Origin: Amnibacterium setariae
GTDB lineage: Bacteria > Actinomycetota > Actinomycetes > Actinomycetales > Microbacteriaceae
Assembly: GCF_003581425.1 (NCBI RefSeq)
Contig: NZ_QXTG01000001.1
Location: 1,178,001 to 1,242,000, forward strand
DNA length: 64,000 nt
Direction of reading: 5' to 3'
This document shows, in pieces, positions 18,517-26,886 of the stretch. The notes beneath the pieces are model-generated. The model saw nothing but the letters and a program-made list of their open reading frames with translations. It ran no database searches and had not been told where the DNA came from. Every line of letters begins with the position of its first letter. Position 1 is the stretch's first letter. The translations under genes and the position numbers were made by a program.

Positions 18517-19159
18517 ACTCTGCGCGGTCGGCCGGGCGTCGGACGAGGTGCAGCAGGCCGTCGCCGACGATCGACAGGCCGGCGAGCACGTCGTCGCGCT
18601 CGCGCACGGCCGTGAGCAGCCGACGGTAGACGACGGTCGCGGGATCCCGCCGAGCGGGGTTCGCCACCCGTCCGCGCTGCAGCACGTGCGCGACGAGCAC
18701 GGAACCGCCCGGGCGGACGAGGCGCAGCGCGCTGTCCACGTACTGCTCCACGGGCTCCCAGTCGGCGTCGACGAACACCAGGTCGTACGCCTGCTCGTTC
18801 ATGCGCGGCAGCACGTCGGCCGCGCGACCCGTGATCAGGCGCGTGCGGCGCGGGCTGTGCCCTGCCGCCTGGAAGACCGAGCGCGCGACCTGGTGGTGGT
18901 CGAGGTCGCTGTCGATCGTCGTCAGCACCGCCTCCGGCGCGCCCTTCAGCAGGCTGAGCCCCGACACGCCGGTGCCCGTCCCGATCTCGATCATCGCGCC
19001 GGCCGGCGACGCGGATGCCGCCAGCGCCAGCGCGGCGCCCACCGCGGGCGAGACCGGCTCGATCCCGAAGCGGTGGGCGGCCTCCCGGGCCGACCCCGTC
19101 GTCTCGTCCTCGGGCACGAATGCGTCGGCGAAGGCCCAGCCGGCGGCGATCTCTGCCAT
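18515..19159 (-). CDS. SAM-dependent O-methyltransferase (COMT-like)
   Basis: A 214-residue class I methyltransferase. The SAM loop is MIEIGTGTGVSGLSLL (about residues 56-71), the acidic motif TIDSDLDHHQVARSVFQ follows, and LVFVDADWEPVEQY matches the metal-binding region of cation-dependent O-methyltransferases. The methyl acceptor is unknown. TAGGCT on the reverse strand (19172-19167) lies 8 nt before the ATG. Divergent from tatB. From memory M. tuberculosis Rv1220c has the same position relative to tatB. Confidence 0.9.
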   Translation of the reverse strand: MAEIAAGWAFADAFVPEDETTGSAREAAHRFGIEPVSPAVGAALALAASASPAGAMIEIGTGTGVSGLSLLKGAPEAVLTTIDSDLDHHQVARSVFQAAGHSPRRTRLITGRAADVLPRMNEQAYDLVFVDADWEPVEQYVDSALRLVRPGGSVLVAHVLQRGRVANPARRDPATVVYRRLLTAVRERDDVLAGLSIVGDGLLHLVRRPADRAE

Positions 19160-19166
19160 CCGGCCA

Positions 19167-19204
19167 AGCCTATGGTCCCTCCGGCGGCGTTCTCGATCTA
19201 CGCT
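19167..19204. promoter_or_regulatory. Back-to-back promoters of O-methyltransferase and tatB
   Basis: TAGGCT (reverse, 19172-19167) and TACGCT (forward, 19199-19204) lie 8 and 7 nt before their start codons. Only 26 bp separate them, so their -35 regions must overlap. Confidence 0.55.
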
Positions 19205-19210
19205 GGCCCG

Positions 19211-19582
19211 ATGGGACTGGGGTTCGAGAAGCTCGTGGTGATCGCGGTCATCGCGCTCTTCCTCGTCGGCCCCGAGAAGCTGCCGGACTACGCGGCGAGG
19301 CTGGCGCGCTTCGTCCGGGCCGCTCGGCGGATGCTCGACGACGCGAAGGACCGCGTGCGCGAGGAGCTCGGGCCCGACTTCGACGAGGAGGAGTGGCGCA
19401 AGCTCGATCCGCGCCAGTACGACCCGCGCCGCATCATCCGGGACGCGCTCCTCGAGCCGCCGGAGCCGCGTCGGGCCGACCCGGAGCCGGAGCCGGAGGC
19501 GGACCTCGACGCCGAGCCGCAGCCGGTCCGCCGCGCGAGCGGTCCCCGCGCGCTGGCCGCCTACGACGACGAGGCGACCTGA
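19211..19582 (+). CDS. tatB: Sec-independent (Tat) translocase subunit TatB
   Basis: A 123-residue protein with one N-terminal helix and the family hinge (MGLGFEKLVVIAVIALFLVG, then PEKLPDYAARLARFVRAARR), followed by an amphipathic helix and a charged, Pro/Glu-rich tail. TatB forms the twin-arginine signal receptor with TatC; tatC is not in the window. A local client would be the Tat-signal protein EfeB. The ATG is set by TACGCT 7 nt upstream, with no Shine-Dalgarno. Confidence 0.88.
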   Translation: MGLGFEKLVVIAVIALFLVGPEKLPDYAARLARFVRAARRMLDDAKDRVREELGPDFDEEEWRKLDPRQYDPRRIIRDALLEPPEPRRADPEPEPEADLDAEPQPVRRASGPRALAAYDDEAT

Positions 19583-19585
19583 TCC

Positions 19586-20488
19586 TCACGCCGTGAGGTC
19601 GGCCGCGATGGTCCGCAGCGCGTCGAGGACGACGCGCACGCTGGGCCGCTCGACGGTCTCCCGTCGCAGCAGCGCGGCGATCCGCCGGGCCGGCGCGAGC
19701 TGCGCGAGCGGGCGCAGGACGACGCCCGAGCCCGGCGCGCCGGACGTGAAGCGCGGCAGCAGCGCGACGCCCTCGCCGGCGGCGACGAGCGACTCCGTCA
19801 CGCGGGTGTCCGAGAACCGCTGGACGACGCGCAGCGGCGAGCCGGCGACGCGCTCGACCTCCCGCAGCAGCCGCTCGTAGGGGAAGTCCGCCGGCACGCC
19901 GATCCAGGGCTCGCCCGCGACGTCCGCCGGCGTCACCGCGTCCCGTCCGGCGAGCGGGTGGCCGACGGGGAGCGCGACGTCGAGCGGCTCGTCGAGCAGG
20001 TGCACGGCGACGATGTCGCGGTCGCCCCAGCCGCTCGCGGGCCCCACCGCGAGGGCGAGCACGACGTCGAAGTCCGGGACGAGCCGTGCGAAGTCGGCGT
20101 GGACGGGGTCGACGTCGGTCGCGACGACCTCGAGCCCGGGCACCGCGCGCACGGCGCCGAGCAGGCGGGGGAGGAACATGCTGCCGCCCGTGGGGAACAG
20201 GGCGAGGTCGACGCGGCCCTCGGGGCTCGCGAGGTAGGTGCGCCAGGTCTCCTCCGCGTGCGCGATCGCGACGGCGACGTCGGCGGCGGCGCGGGCGAGC
20301 GCCTCGCCCGCGGGCGTCAGGACGAGGCCCCGGCCCGACCGCTCGGTCAACGGGGCGCCGACCTCCCGCTCGAGCGTCTTCAGCTGCTGCGACACGGCGG
20401 AGGGGGTCCGGTGCGTGGCGCGCGCGACGGCGGTCACCGTGCCGCGCAGCTGCAGCTCCCGCAGCACCTCGAGCCGTCGGACGTCCAT
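19586..20488 (-). CDS. LysR-family transcriptional regulator
   Basis: A 300-residue regulator. Residues 1-60 form the winged helix-turn-helix (GTVTAVARATHRTPSAVSQQ), ~90-300 the periplasmic-binding-like effector domain. The effector is unknown. It is convergent with tatB (3 nt apart) and divergent from a tiny membrane-peptide gene. TACGCT on the reverse strand (20500-20495) lies 7 nt before the ATG. Confidence 0.93.
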   Translation of the reverse strand: MDVRRLEVLRELQLRGTVTAVARATHRTPSAVSQQLKTLEREVGAPLTERSGRGLVLTPAGEALARAAADVAVAIAHAEETWRTYLASPEGRVDLALFPTGGSMFLPRLLGAVRAVPGLEVVATDVDPVHADFARLVPDFDVVLALAVGPASGWGDRDIVAVHLLDEPLDVALPVGHPLAGRDAVTPADVAGEPWIGVPADFPYERLLREVERVAGSPLRVVQRFSDTRVTESLVAAGEGVALLPRFTSGAPGSGVVLRPLAQLAPARRIAALLRRETVERPSVRVVLDALRTIAADLTA

Positions 20489-20699
20489 GCCCGCAGCGTA
20501 CCGATCGTGTAGTCCTACTGAAAGCCCCGTGAAGAAAGCGGTGCTGGTGCTACACCGTCACCCGGCGGTTGAATGTGGGTGAGCGGTTCCCGGCGCCTCC
20601 CGCGCCCGAGGTCCCACGACGTCCGTGGGCGCCCTCCCGCTCCGGCTCCCGGCCGTGCCGGGGCGCCGATCCCGCCCGCCTCTGGAAGGAAGACCCCGA
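20489..20699 (+). other. Intergenic region before the 36-residue gene
   Basis: 211 nt. It carries the LysR -10 at its left end, a TGTAGTCCTACTG stretch with a partial palindrome (20508-20520) that could be the LysR binding site, and GGAAGGA at 20683 serving the small gene. No other gene is visible. Confidence 0.4.
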
Positions 20700-20810
20700 A
20701 TGACCGTGCTCCTCGTCGCCATCGCCGCCCTCGGCCTCGCCGGCATCGGCGGCACCGTGCACCTCGTGCGCACGGACGGCTACCGCGCGGTGCCCACGCG
20801 CCGCTTCTGA
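20700..20810 (+). CDS. 36-residue single-pass membrane peptide
   Basis: ATG 20700 follows GGAAGGA with good spacing and encodes an N-terminal helix (MTVLLVAIAALGLAGIGGTV) and a short polar tail DGYRAVPTRRF. The strong ribosome site and the tail, which I associate with small actinobacterial proteins ending in DGYRRVPxR, argue that it is real. Function unknown. It is divergent from the LysR gene and convergent with mrp. Confidence 0.6.
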   Translation: MTVLLVAIAALGLAGIGGTVHLVRTDGYRAVPTRRF

Positions 20811-20822
20811 GCCCGACCGGCC

Positions 20823-21926
20823 TCAGACGCCGAGCGGCAGCCGCCGCCCGCTGAGGTCCCGGCCGATCCCCGCGACCGCCGCCGCGAGCGCCTCGAGCGC
20901 CGCGGCGGCGTCGTCGTCCCCGGGCTCGGCGACGATCGGCGTCCCGGCGTCGCCGGCGCGGCGGAGCGCGGCGGACAGCGGCACCTGCGCGAGCAGCGGC
21001 ACGCCGAGCCGCGCCGCGACCGCCTCGCCGCCGCCCGAGCCGAACAGGTCGAGGACCCCGCCGTCGGGCAGCCGGGCCGGCGCCATCGTCTCGACCACGC
21101 CGATGAGCCGCTGCCCGAGCTTCCTGGCCACGAGCCCGGAGCGCACGGCGACGTCCGCGGCCGCGGGCTGCGGCGTCGTCACGACGAGCACCTCGGCGTG
21201 GGGGAGCAGCTGACCGAGCGAGATCGCGACGTCGCCGGTGCCCGGCGGGGTGTCGAGCAGCAGCACGTCGAGCGCGCCGAAGTGCGTGTCCGTGAGGAAC
21301 TGGTTCAGCGTGCGGTGCAGCATCGGGCCGCGCCAGGCGACCGCGCCGTCCCGCTCGCCGGGCGGGAGGAACATCCCGATCGACACGGCCTTCACGCCGT
21401 GCGCCACCGGCGGCACGATCAGCCCGTCGAGGTCGACCGGGCTCGTCTCCGGCGGGATGCCGAGCAGGCCGGGGATCGAGAAGCCGTGCACGTCCGCGTC
21501 GAGCACGCCGACGGCGAGGCCGCGGCGGGCGAGGGCGACGGCGAGGTTCGCGGTGACCGTCGACTTCCCGACGCCGCCCTTGCCGCTCGTGACGGCGACG
21601 ACGCGGGTGAGCGAGTCGGGACCGAAGGGGTTCCGCCGCTCGCCGCGGAGGCGCTCGGCCAGCGCGGCCCGGCGCTCCGGCGCCATCACGCCGAGGTGCA
21701 CCGCGACCTCCCGCACGCCCTCGACGCCCTCGGCGGCGCGGCGCACGTCCTGCTCGATGCGGTCCGCGGCCGGGCAGCCGACGACGGTCAGGCTGAGCCG
21801 CACGTCGGCGACGCCGTCGAGGAGCTCGACGGAGTCGAGCATGTCGAGCTCGGCGATCGGGCGCCGGATCTCCGGGTCCCGGACGGCGCCGACCGCCGCC
21901 AGCACCGCCTCCGACGACGCGGTCAC
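20823..21926 (-). CDS. mrp: Mrp/ApbC-type Fe-S cluster carrier ATPase
   Basis: A 367-residue P-loop protein. Residues ~1-95 are a MIP18/DUF59 domain (RDPEIRRPIAELDML), then the deviant Walker A GKGGVGKSTVTANLAVALAR (about residue 114), DADVHGFSIPGLLG, and LLLDTPPGTGDVAISL. This class carries and transfers Fe-S clusters. The C-x-x-C pair found in many Mrp proteins near the C-terminus is not visible. The GTG start overlaps the DUF1003 stop by 4 bp. Confidence 0.93.
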   Translation of the reverse strand: MTASSEAVLAAVGAVRDPEIRRPIAELDMLDSVELLDGVADVRLSLTVVGCPAADRIEQDVRRAAEGVEGVREVAVHLGVMAPERRAALAERLRGERRNPFGPDSLTRVVAVTSGKGGVGKSTVTANLAVALARRGLAVGVLDADVHGFSIPGLLGIPPETSPVDLDGLIVPPVAHGVKAVSIGMFLPPGERDGAVAWRGPMLHRTLNQFLTDTHFGALDVLLLDTPPGTGDVAISLGQLLPHAEVLVVTTPQPAAADVAVRSGLVARKLGQRLIGVVETMAPARLPDGGVLDLFGSGGGEAVAARLGVPLLAQVPLSAALRRAGDAGTPIVAEPGDDDAAAALEALAAAVAGIGRDLSGRRLPLGV

Positions 21927-22507
21927 GGCCGCGCGGCCCTGCGGTCGGGCTCGCGGCGCGGCTCGTCCTGCTCCTCGGCCGAGGCCGCTTCGGCCTCGCG
22001 CGCGACCTCGCGGCGGTCGAGCTCCTCGAGCAGCGCCTTCAGCTCGGAGCGCACGAAGTCCTGCGACGCCATGTCGCGCACGAGCAGCCGCAGCGCGACG
22101 ATCTCGCGCGCGAGGTACTCGGTGTCGTCGAGGTTCCGCTCCGCCCGCTGCCGGTCCTGCTCCACCTGCACGCGGTCGCGGTCGTCCTGCCGGTTCTGCG
22201 CGAGCAGGATCAGCGGGGCGGCGTAGGAGGCCTGCAGGGACAGGATCAGCGTCATCACCGCGAAGCCGTTGCTGACCGGGTCGAACTGCGCCTGCTCGGG
22301 GGCGAGCGCGTTCCAGATCAGCCAGATCGCGACGAACACGGTGAGCCCGATGAGGAACGCCGAGGTGCCCATCGCACGGGCGAACGACTCCGAGAAGCGG
22401 CCGAGCACGTCGCGTCCCGTGGGGCGACGGCGACCGCGGGGGAGGCCCTTCGGCGCCTCCAGCGGGTCGACGTCCCGCCGGGCGCGGCGGCTACCGGGCG
22501 CGGCCAC
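21923..22507 (-). CDS. DUF1003 membrane protein
   Basis: A 194-residue protein with two adjacent helices (residues ~50-70 and ~85-105) in the DUF1003 arrangement (FLIGLTVFVAIWLIWNAL, then SLQASYAAPLILLAQNRQ), followed by a long coiled-coil-like, Arg/Glu-rich region. Function unknown. It starts at GTG 22507, overlapping the end of the PRC/MgtE_N/CBS gene by 17 bp, and is coupled to mrp. The three genes probably form one operon. Confidence 0.9.
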   Translation of the reverse strand: MAAPGSRRARRDVDPLEAPKGLPRGRRRPTGRDVLGRFSESFARAMGTSAFLIGLTVFVAIWLIWNALAPEQAQFDPVSNGFAVMTLILSLQASYAAPLILLAQNRQDDRDRVQVEQDRQRAERNLDDTEYLAREIVALRLLVRDMASQDFVRSELKALLEELDRREVAREAEAASAEEQDEPRREPDRRAARP

Positions 22508-23843
22508 GGGGGCTCCTCCTCGAGGGCACGCGCTGCGGGACCGTCGTGACGGCGGAGGTGTCGGTGCTCACCCTGGGCGCCGGCCGCTCGTCCGCGTCGT
22601 CGTCGTCCTCCGCGTCGGTCGAGCGCCAGTCGTCGGGCAGCAGGCGGTCGAGCACGTCGTCGACCGTGACCACGCCGACCAGCCGGTGGTTCTCGTCGAC
22701 GACCGGCACCTGCACCAGGTTGTAGGTGGCGAGGATGCGCGACACCTCCGCGGCGGACGCGGTCGCGCGCACCGGCTCCGTCTGGGTGTCGAGGATGCTG
22801 CCGAGCCGCTCGTGCGGCGGGTAGCGCAGCATCCGCTGGAAGTGCACGATGCCGAGGAAGCGGCCCGTCGGCGGCTCGTAGGGCGGCTGGGTGACGCACA
22901 CCGCCGCGCCGAGCGCCGGCGCGAGCTCGTGGCGGCGGATCAGCGCGAGCCCCTCCGCGACCGTCGCGTCCGCGGACAGGATGATCGGGTCGGGCGTCAT
23001 CATGCCGCCCGCGGTGTCGGGGTCGTACGCGAGGAGCATGCGGACGTCGTCCGCCTCCTCCGACTCCATCAGGTCGAGCAGCGCCTCGCTGCGGGCGTCG
23101 GGCAGCTTCGCGATGAGGTCGGCCGCGTCGTCGGGCTGCATGGTCTCGAGGACGTCGGCCGCGCGGTCGTCGCCGAGCCGGGCGAGGATCTTCACGCCGG
23201 ACTCCTCCGGCATCTCCTCGAGCACGTCGGCGAGGCGCTCGTCGGTGAGCTCGTCGGCGACCTCGAGCATCCGCTGCTCGGGCAGGTCCAGCAGCGTCGA
23301 CGCGAGGTCGGCGGCCGGCAGGTCCGCGGTGGACTGGATGAGCTGCGCCGCGGACTGGCTGCGGCCGCCGCGGTCCTGCTCGCGGATGTCGCCCCACTTC
23401 ACGAACGCGGTCGCACCGCGGCCGAAGGGCGCCGGGCCGGTGCGGGGGCGCCGCACGAAGACCTGGCCCACCTCCCACTCGGCGGGCCCGACCTGCTCGA
23501 TCGCGACGTCCTCGACGGTCGCCTCGCCCGAGCCGTCGGTGAGGGACACCCGGCGGCCGAGGATCTCGGCGACGACGCGGACCTCGCTCGCCCGCTGCTC
23601 GAAGCGGCGGACGCTGATCAGGCCGGTCGTGATGACCTGGCCGGCGCCGATCGACACGACCCGGCCGATGGAGAGGAACACCCTCCGGCGGCCGGGGATC
23701 TCGATGACCATGCCGACGACGCGGGGGGAGGCGGAGCGGCGGTAGACGACCACGACGTCGCGCACGCGGCCGATCCGGTCGCCCTGGCGGTCGAAGACGG
23801 CGCATCCGGCCAGCCTGGCCACGAAGATGCGCGTCGTGCTCAC
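22491..23843 (-). CDS. PRC-barrel/MgtE_N/CBS-domain protein without transport channel
   Basis: A 450-residue soluble protein. Residues ~1-150 look like two PRC-barrel-like modules, ~165-270 an MgtE N-terminal superhelix (DLASTLLDLPEQRMLEVADE ...), and ~280-415 a CBS pair ending LVGVVTVDDVLDRLLPDDW. In MgtE magnesium channels the N-domain and CBS pair sense cytosolic Mg2+, but the channel helices are absent here. The GTG at 23843 is preferred over upstream in-frame codons because TACCCT ends 7 nt before it. From memory it corresponds to M. tuberculosis Rv1232c. Confidence 0.88.
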   Translation of the reverse strand: MSTTRIFVARLAGCAVFDRQGDRIGRVRDVVVVYRRSASPRVVGMVIEIPGRRRVFLSIGRVVSIGAGQVITTGLISVRRFEQRASEVRVVAEILGRRVSLTDGSGEATVEDVAIEQVGPAEWEVGQVFVRRPRTGPAPFGRGATAFVKWGDIREQDRGGRSQSAAQLIQSTADLPAADLASTLLDLPEQRMLEVADELTDERLADVLEEMPEESGVKILARLGDDRAADVLETMQPDDAADLIAKLPDARSEALLDLMESEEADDVRMLLAYDPDTAGGMMTPDPIILSADATVAEGLALIRRHELAPALGAAVCVTQPPYEPPTGRFLGIVHFQRMLRYPPHERLGSILDTQTEPVRATASAAEVSRILATYNLVQVPVVDENHRLVGVVTVDDVLDRLLPDDWRSTDAEDDDDADERPAPRVSTDTSAVTTVPQRVPSRRSPRGRAR

Positions 23844-23958
23844 GGTCCAAGGGTAGGCCGCCGAGGCCGGACGGCCCACCGGATCCGGGGAGTCCGCTCA
23901 TGGGCGCCTGCAAGCAGCCCGTATGGATCCTCGCGGCGGCCCGTGGGATGCTCGGCGC

Positions 23959-24540
23959 GTGACCAACACGCAGGGCCTCTTCGGCGGCGGCCGTCCCGTC
24001 GCCTTCCCCACGCTCCCGGCCGGGGACGTCATCGCGACCTACGGCACCTACCAGGAGGCGCAGGCCGCGGTCGACAAGCTGGCGGAGTCCGACGGCTTCC
24101 CCGTGCAGGCCGCCGCCATCGTCGGCAACGACATGAAGAGCGTCGAGCGCGTCACCGGACGGCTCTCCTGGGGCCGCGCCGCCGGCGCCGGCGCCGCGTC
24201 CGGCCTCTGGCTCGGCCTGCTCTTCGGCCTGGTCACGACGATCTTCACGCCGGCGAACGCCAACCCGGGCCCCGGCTACCTGTTCGGCGCCGTGCTGCTC
24301 GGCGCCGCGTTCGGCATCGTGTTCGGCCTCATCTCGTACGCGCTGTCGCGGAACCGCCGCGACTTCAGCAGCGTGATGCAGGTCGTCGCGAGCACGTACT
24401 CGCTCGTCGTCGGACCGGAGGTCGCGAACCGGGCGCGGAACATCCTCGGCGTGACCCAGGGCACGACCGAGGTCACCACCATCCAGGACGCGGACCTCGA
24501 CGAGCCGCCGCTCGGCCCCGGCCCGGGCGCCGCCGCCTGA
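23959..24540 (+). CDS. General stress protein-like (YflT-type) membrane protein
   Basis: A 193-residue protein. An N-terminal YflT/GSP17M-like domain (ATYGTYQEAQAAVDKLAESD) precedes two glycine-rich helices (about residues 75-125), then a soluble tail. Role unknown; YflT relatives are sigma-B-dependent stress proteins in Bacillus. The GTG lies 7 nt after GATGCT. From memory M. tuberculosis Rv1234 holds the same place next to Rv1232c. Confidence 0.85.
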   Translation: MTNTQGLFGGGRPVAFPTLPAGDVIATYGTYQEAQAAVDKLAESDGFPVQAAAIVGNDMKSVERVTGRLSWGRAAGAGAASGLWLGLLFGLVTTIFTPANANPGPGYLFGAVLLGAAFGIVFGLISYALSRNRRDFSSVMQVVASTYSLVVGPEVANRARNILGVTQGTTEVTTIQDADLDEPPLGPGPGAAA

Positions 24541-24545
24541 CGCCG

Positions 24546-24604
24546 TTCCTCCCTGCATCCGGCGATCCGGCGCCAGGGGCGCGGTTCCCCGGATGGAGGA
24601 GGAG
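24546..24604. terminator. Imperfect hairpin between convergent stress-protein and pepP genes
   Basis: GCATCCGG (24555-24562) can pair with CCGGATG (24589-24595), with further partial pairing of the CCTCC and GGAGG flanks. It fills the 70-nt gap between convergent genes. Confidence 0.4.
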
Positions 24605-24610
24605 AAGGGG

Positions 24611-26023
24611 TCAGGAGCGCAGCGACGCCATCCACGCCTCGACGTCGTCGGGCGTGCGCGGGATGCCCGCGGAGAGGCTCTCGACGCCGTCCGCGGTGAC
24701 CAGCACGTCGTCCTCGATGCGGACGCCGATGCCGCGGAACTCCTCCGGCACGGTCAGGTCGTCGGGCTGGAAGTACAGGCCCGGCTCGATCGTGAACACC
24801 ATGCCGGCCTCGAGCACGCCGTCCATGTACAGCTCGCGACGGGCCTCCGCGCAGTCGTGGACGTCGAGCCCGAGGTGGTGGCTCGTGCCGTGCACCATGT
24901 ACCGGCGGTCGGCCCGCTCGACGCCCTCCAGGTCCTCGGCGGGCAGCATCGGCAGCCCCCACTCGGACACCTTCCGTGCGATGACCTCCATCGCCGCCGC
25001 GTGGATGTCGCGGAACCGGATCCCGGGCTCCACGATCGCGAAGGCCGCGTCCGCCGCCTCCATGACCGCCTCGTAGATCCGCCGCTGGACCGGGCTGAAG
25101 GTGCCGGACACGGGCAGCGTGCGCGTGATGTCCGCGGTGTAGAGGCTCGGCAGCTCGACGCCGGCGTCGATGAGCACGAGGTCGCCGGGCACGACCGGGC
25201 CGTCGTTGCGGGTCCAGTGCAGGATGCACGCGTGCGGCCCGGAGGCGGCGATGGTGCCGTAGCCGAGGTCGCTGCCCTCCGCCCGCGCCCGGGTGAAGAA
25301 GACGCCCTCGATCAGGCGCTCGCCGCGGTCGTGCGCGGTGATCCGGGGGAGCGCGGCGATCACGTCGTCGAAGCCCTGCTTCGTCGCGGCGATCGCGGCG
25401 CGCATCTCGGCGATCTCCGCGTCGTCCTTCACGAGCCGCAGCTCGGACAGGTCGCGGGAGAGCGCCTCGTCCTCGAGCGTCAGGTCGCCGTCCCGCCGCT
25501 CCAGGTCCGCGACGTCCTTCGCCTCGAGACCGAGCGAGGCGCCGACCTCCGCGACGGACGGCCGGCGGCCGACCCAGAACTCGCCGATCGCGGCGTTCGC
25601 GTAGAACTCGTCGGTGTCGCGGCCCGCCGCGGGCTGGAAGTGGAGGGCGACGTCGTGCCCGTCGTCGGTCGGCTCGAAGACCAGCACGGAGCCCGCGACC
25701 GTCTCGTCGCCCCAGCCGGTCAGCCAGGAGAACGCGGAGTGCGCCCGGTACGGGTAGTCCGTGTCGTTCGAGCGCACCTTCGGGGCGCCCGCCTCGATCA
25801 CGAGCCGCTTGCCCGCCCAGCGCTCGGAGAGACGGGCGCGGCGCGCGGCCGCAGCGGCCGCGAGCGGCGCGACGGGAGGCAGGTGCTCCGGCCGGTCGGC
25901 CCAGCCGCTCGCGATGTACCGCTTGAACGCGTCCGTCTTGGGGATCTCGGTCCGGCCGGAGCCGGTCTCGAGCTCCACGTCGCGCTGCTCGGACGGCTGG
26001 ACGTCGGTCTGCTCGCTCGCCAT
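24611..26023 (-). CDS. pepP: Xaa-Pro aminopeptidase (M24B)
   Basis: A 470-residue aminopeptidase P. The N-terminal creatinase-like domain comes first; the pita-bread catalytic domain carries the metal ligands in LVLIDAGVELPSLYTADITR (two Asp), VHGTSHHLGLDVHD (His), MVFTIEPGLYF (Glu) and GIGVRIEDDVLV (Glu). It cleaves N-terminal residues preceding proline. I use ATG 26023, preceded by GGAGGATGGAGG on the reverse strand; the frame stays open further up. Confidence 0.93.
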   Translation of the reverse strand: MASEQTDVQPSEQRDVELETGSGRTEIPKTDAFKRYIASGWADRPEHLPPVAPLAAAAAARRARLSERWAGKRLVIEAGAPKVRSNDTDYPYRAHSAFSWLTGWGDETVAGSVLVFEPTDDGHDVALHFQPAAGRDTDEFYANAAIGEFWVGRRPSVAEVGASLGLEAKDVADLERRDGDLTLEDEALSRDLSELRLVKDDAEIAEMRAAIAATKQGFDDVIAALPRITAHDRGERLIEGVFFTRARAEGSDLGYGTIAASGPHACILHWTRNDGPVVPGDLVLIDAGVELPSLYTADITRTLPVSGTFSPVQRRIYEAVMEAADAAFAIVEPGIRFRDIHAAAMEVIARKVSEWGLPMLPAEDLEGVERADRRYMVHGTSHHLGLDVHDCAEARRELYMDGVLEAGMVFTIEPGLYFQPDDLTVPEEFRGIGVRIEDDVLVTADGVESLSAGIPRTPDDVEAWMASLRS

Positions 26024-26096
26024 GCCTCCATCCTCCACCCGCGGGTCGTCCTCCGCTCGGCGGATCGTCCGGCGCCGGTTCACCTACTGTTCACCC

Positions 26097-26882
26097 GTGG
26101 AGTCCGCGCCGCTCGTCGTCGACCCGGGGTTCGAGTCCGACTCGCTCCGGGTGGTCGCCCGCGAGGGGGACGTCGTCGTGCGCCGCACCGCCTGGTGGTC
26201 GCCGGCCGTGCAGGGGCTGCTGCGGCACCTCGAGGCGGTCGGGTTCGCGGAGTCCGTGCGGTTCCTCGGCCTCGACGCCGACGGCAACGAGCGCCTGTCG
26301 TACATCGAGGGCGTGAGCGGGCCGGAGGCGTGGCGCCGGGTGATCCCGGAGGCGGGGCTCGCGGCGTACGCGCGCCTCCTGCGCCGCTACCACGACGCGG
26401 TCGCCGACTACGCCCCGCCGGCCGACGCGGTCTGGATGAGCGCCGAGGGCGGCCTGCGCCCCGGCGAGATCGTCACCCACGGCGACGTCGGGCCCTGGAA
26501 CACGGTGTGGCGCGGCGACGAGCCCGTCGGCCTGCTCGACTGGGACCAGGCGGCTCCTCGACCGGCGCTGCACGACGTCGCCTACGCGCTCGAGTACGCG
26601 GTCCCGTTCCGCAGCGACGCCGCGGCGATGGCCGAGATCGGGTTCCCGGCCCCGCCGGACCGGCCGGCCCGGATCCGCGTCTTCGCCGAGGCCTACGGGC
26701 TCGAGTCGCTCGACGGGCTCGTCGACGCGGTGATCGCGGAGCAGGAGGAGACGCTGCGCGCCAACGTCGCCGTCGCGCAGCGCGGGCTCGAGCCGCACGC
26801 GACCTGGGTGCGGGACGGGTTCGTCGCGGAGCAGGAGCGCCGCATCGCCTGGACCCGGGCGAACCGCCACCTCTTCGGCTAG
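26097..26882 (+). CDS. Aminoglycoside phosphotransferase-family kinase-like protein
   Basis: A 261-residue APH-fold protein. The catalytic loop is THGDVGPWNTVW (Brenner motif H-x-D...N intact), followed by the metal motif GLLDWDQA. The N-lobe is short. The phosphate acceptor is unknown; most chromosomal members are not resistance enzymes. GTG 26097 follows TACTGT by 7 nt. It faces the alpha/beta hydrolase tail to tail (4 nt gap). Confidence 0.85.
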   Translation: MESAPLVVDPGFESDSLRVVAREGDVVVRRTAWWSPAVQGLLRHLEAVGFAESVRFLGLDADGNERLSYIEGVSGPEAWRRVIPEAGLAAYARLLRRYHDAVADYAPPADAVWMSAEGGLRPGEIVTHGDVGPWNTVWRGDEPVGLLDWDQAAPRPALHDVAYALEYAVPFRSDAAAMAEIGFPAPPDRPARIRVFAEAYGLESLDGLVDAVIAEQEETLRANVAVAQRGLEPHATWVRDGFVAEQERRIAWTRANRHLFG

Positions 26883-26886
26883 GCGG

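Noticed and set aside
26097-26882. Aminoglycoside resistance gene
   Set aside because: Catalytic loop fits the APH fold, but the N-lobe is unlike the resistance enzymes and the context is chromosomal housekeeping; substrate left open.
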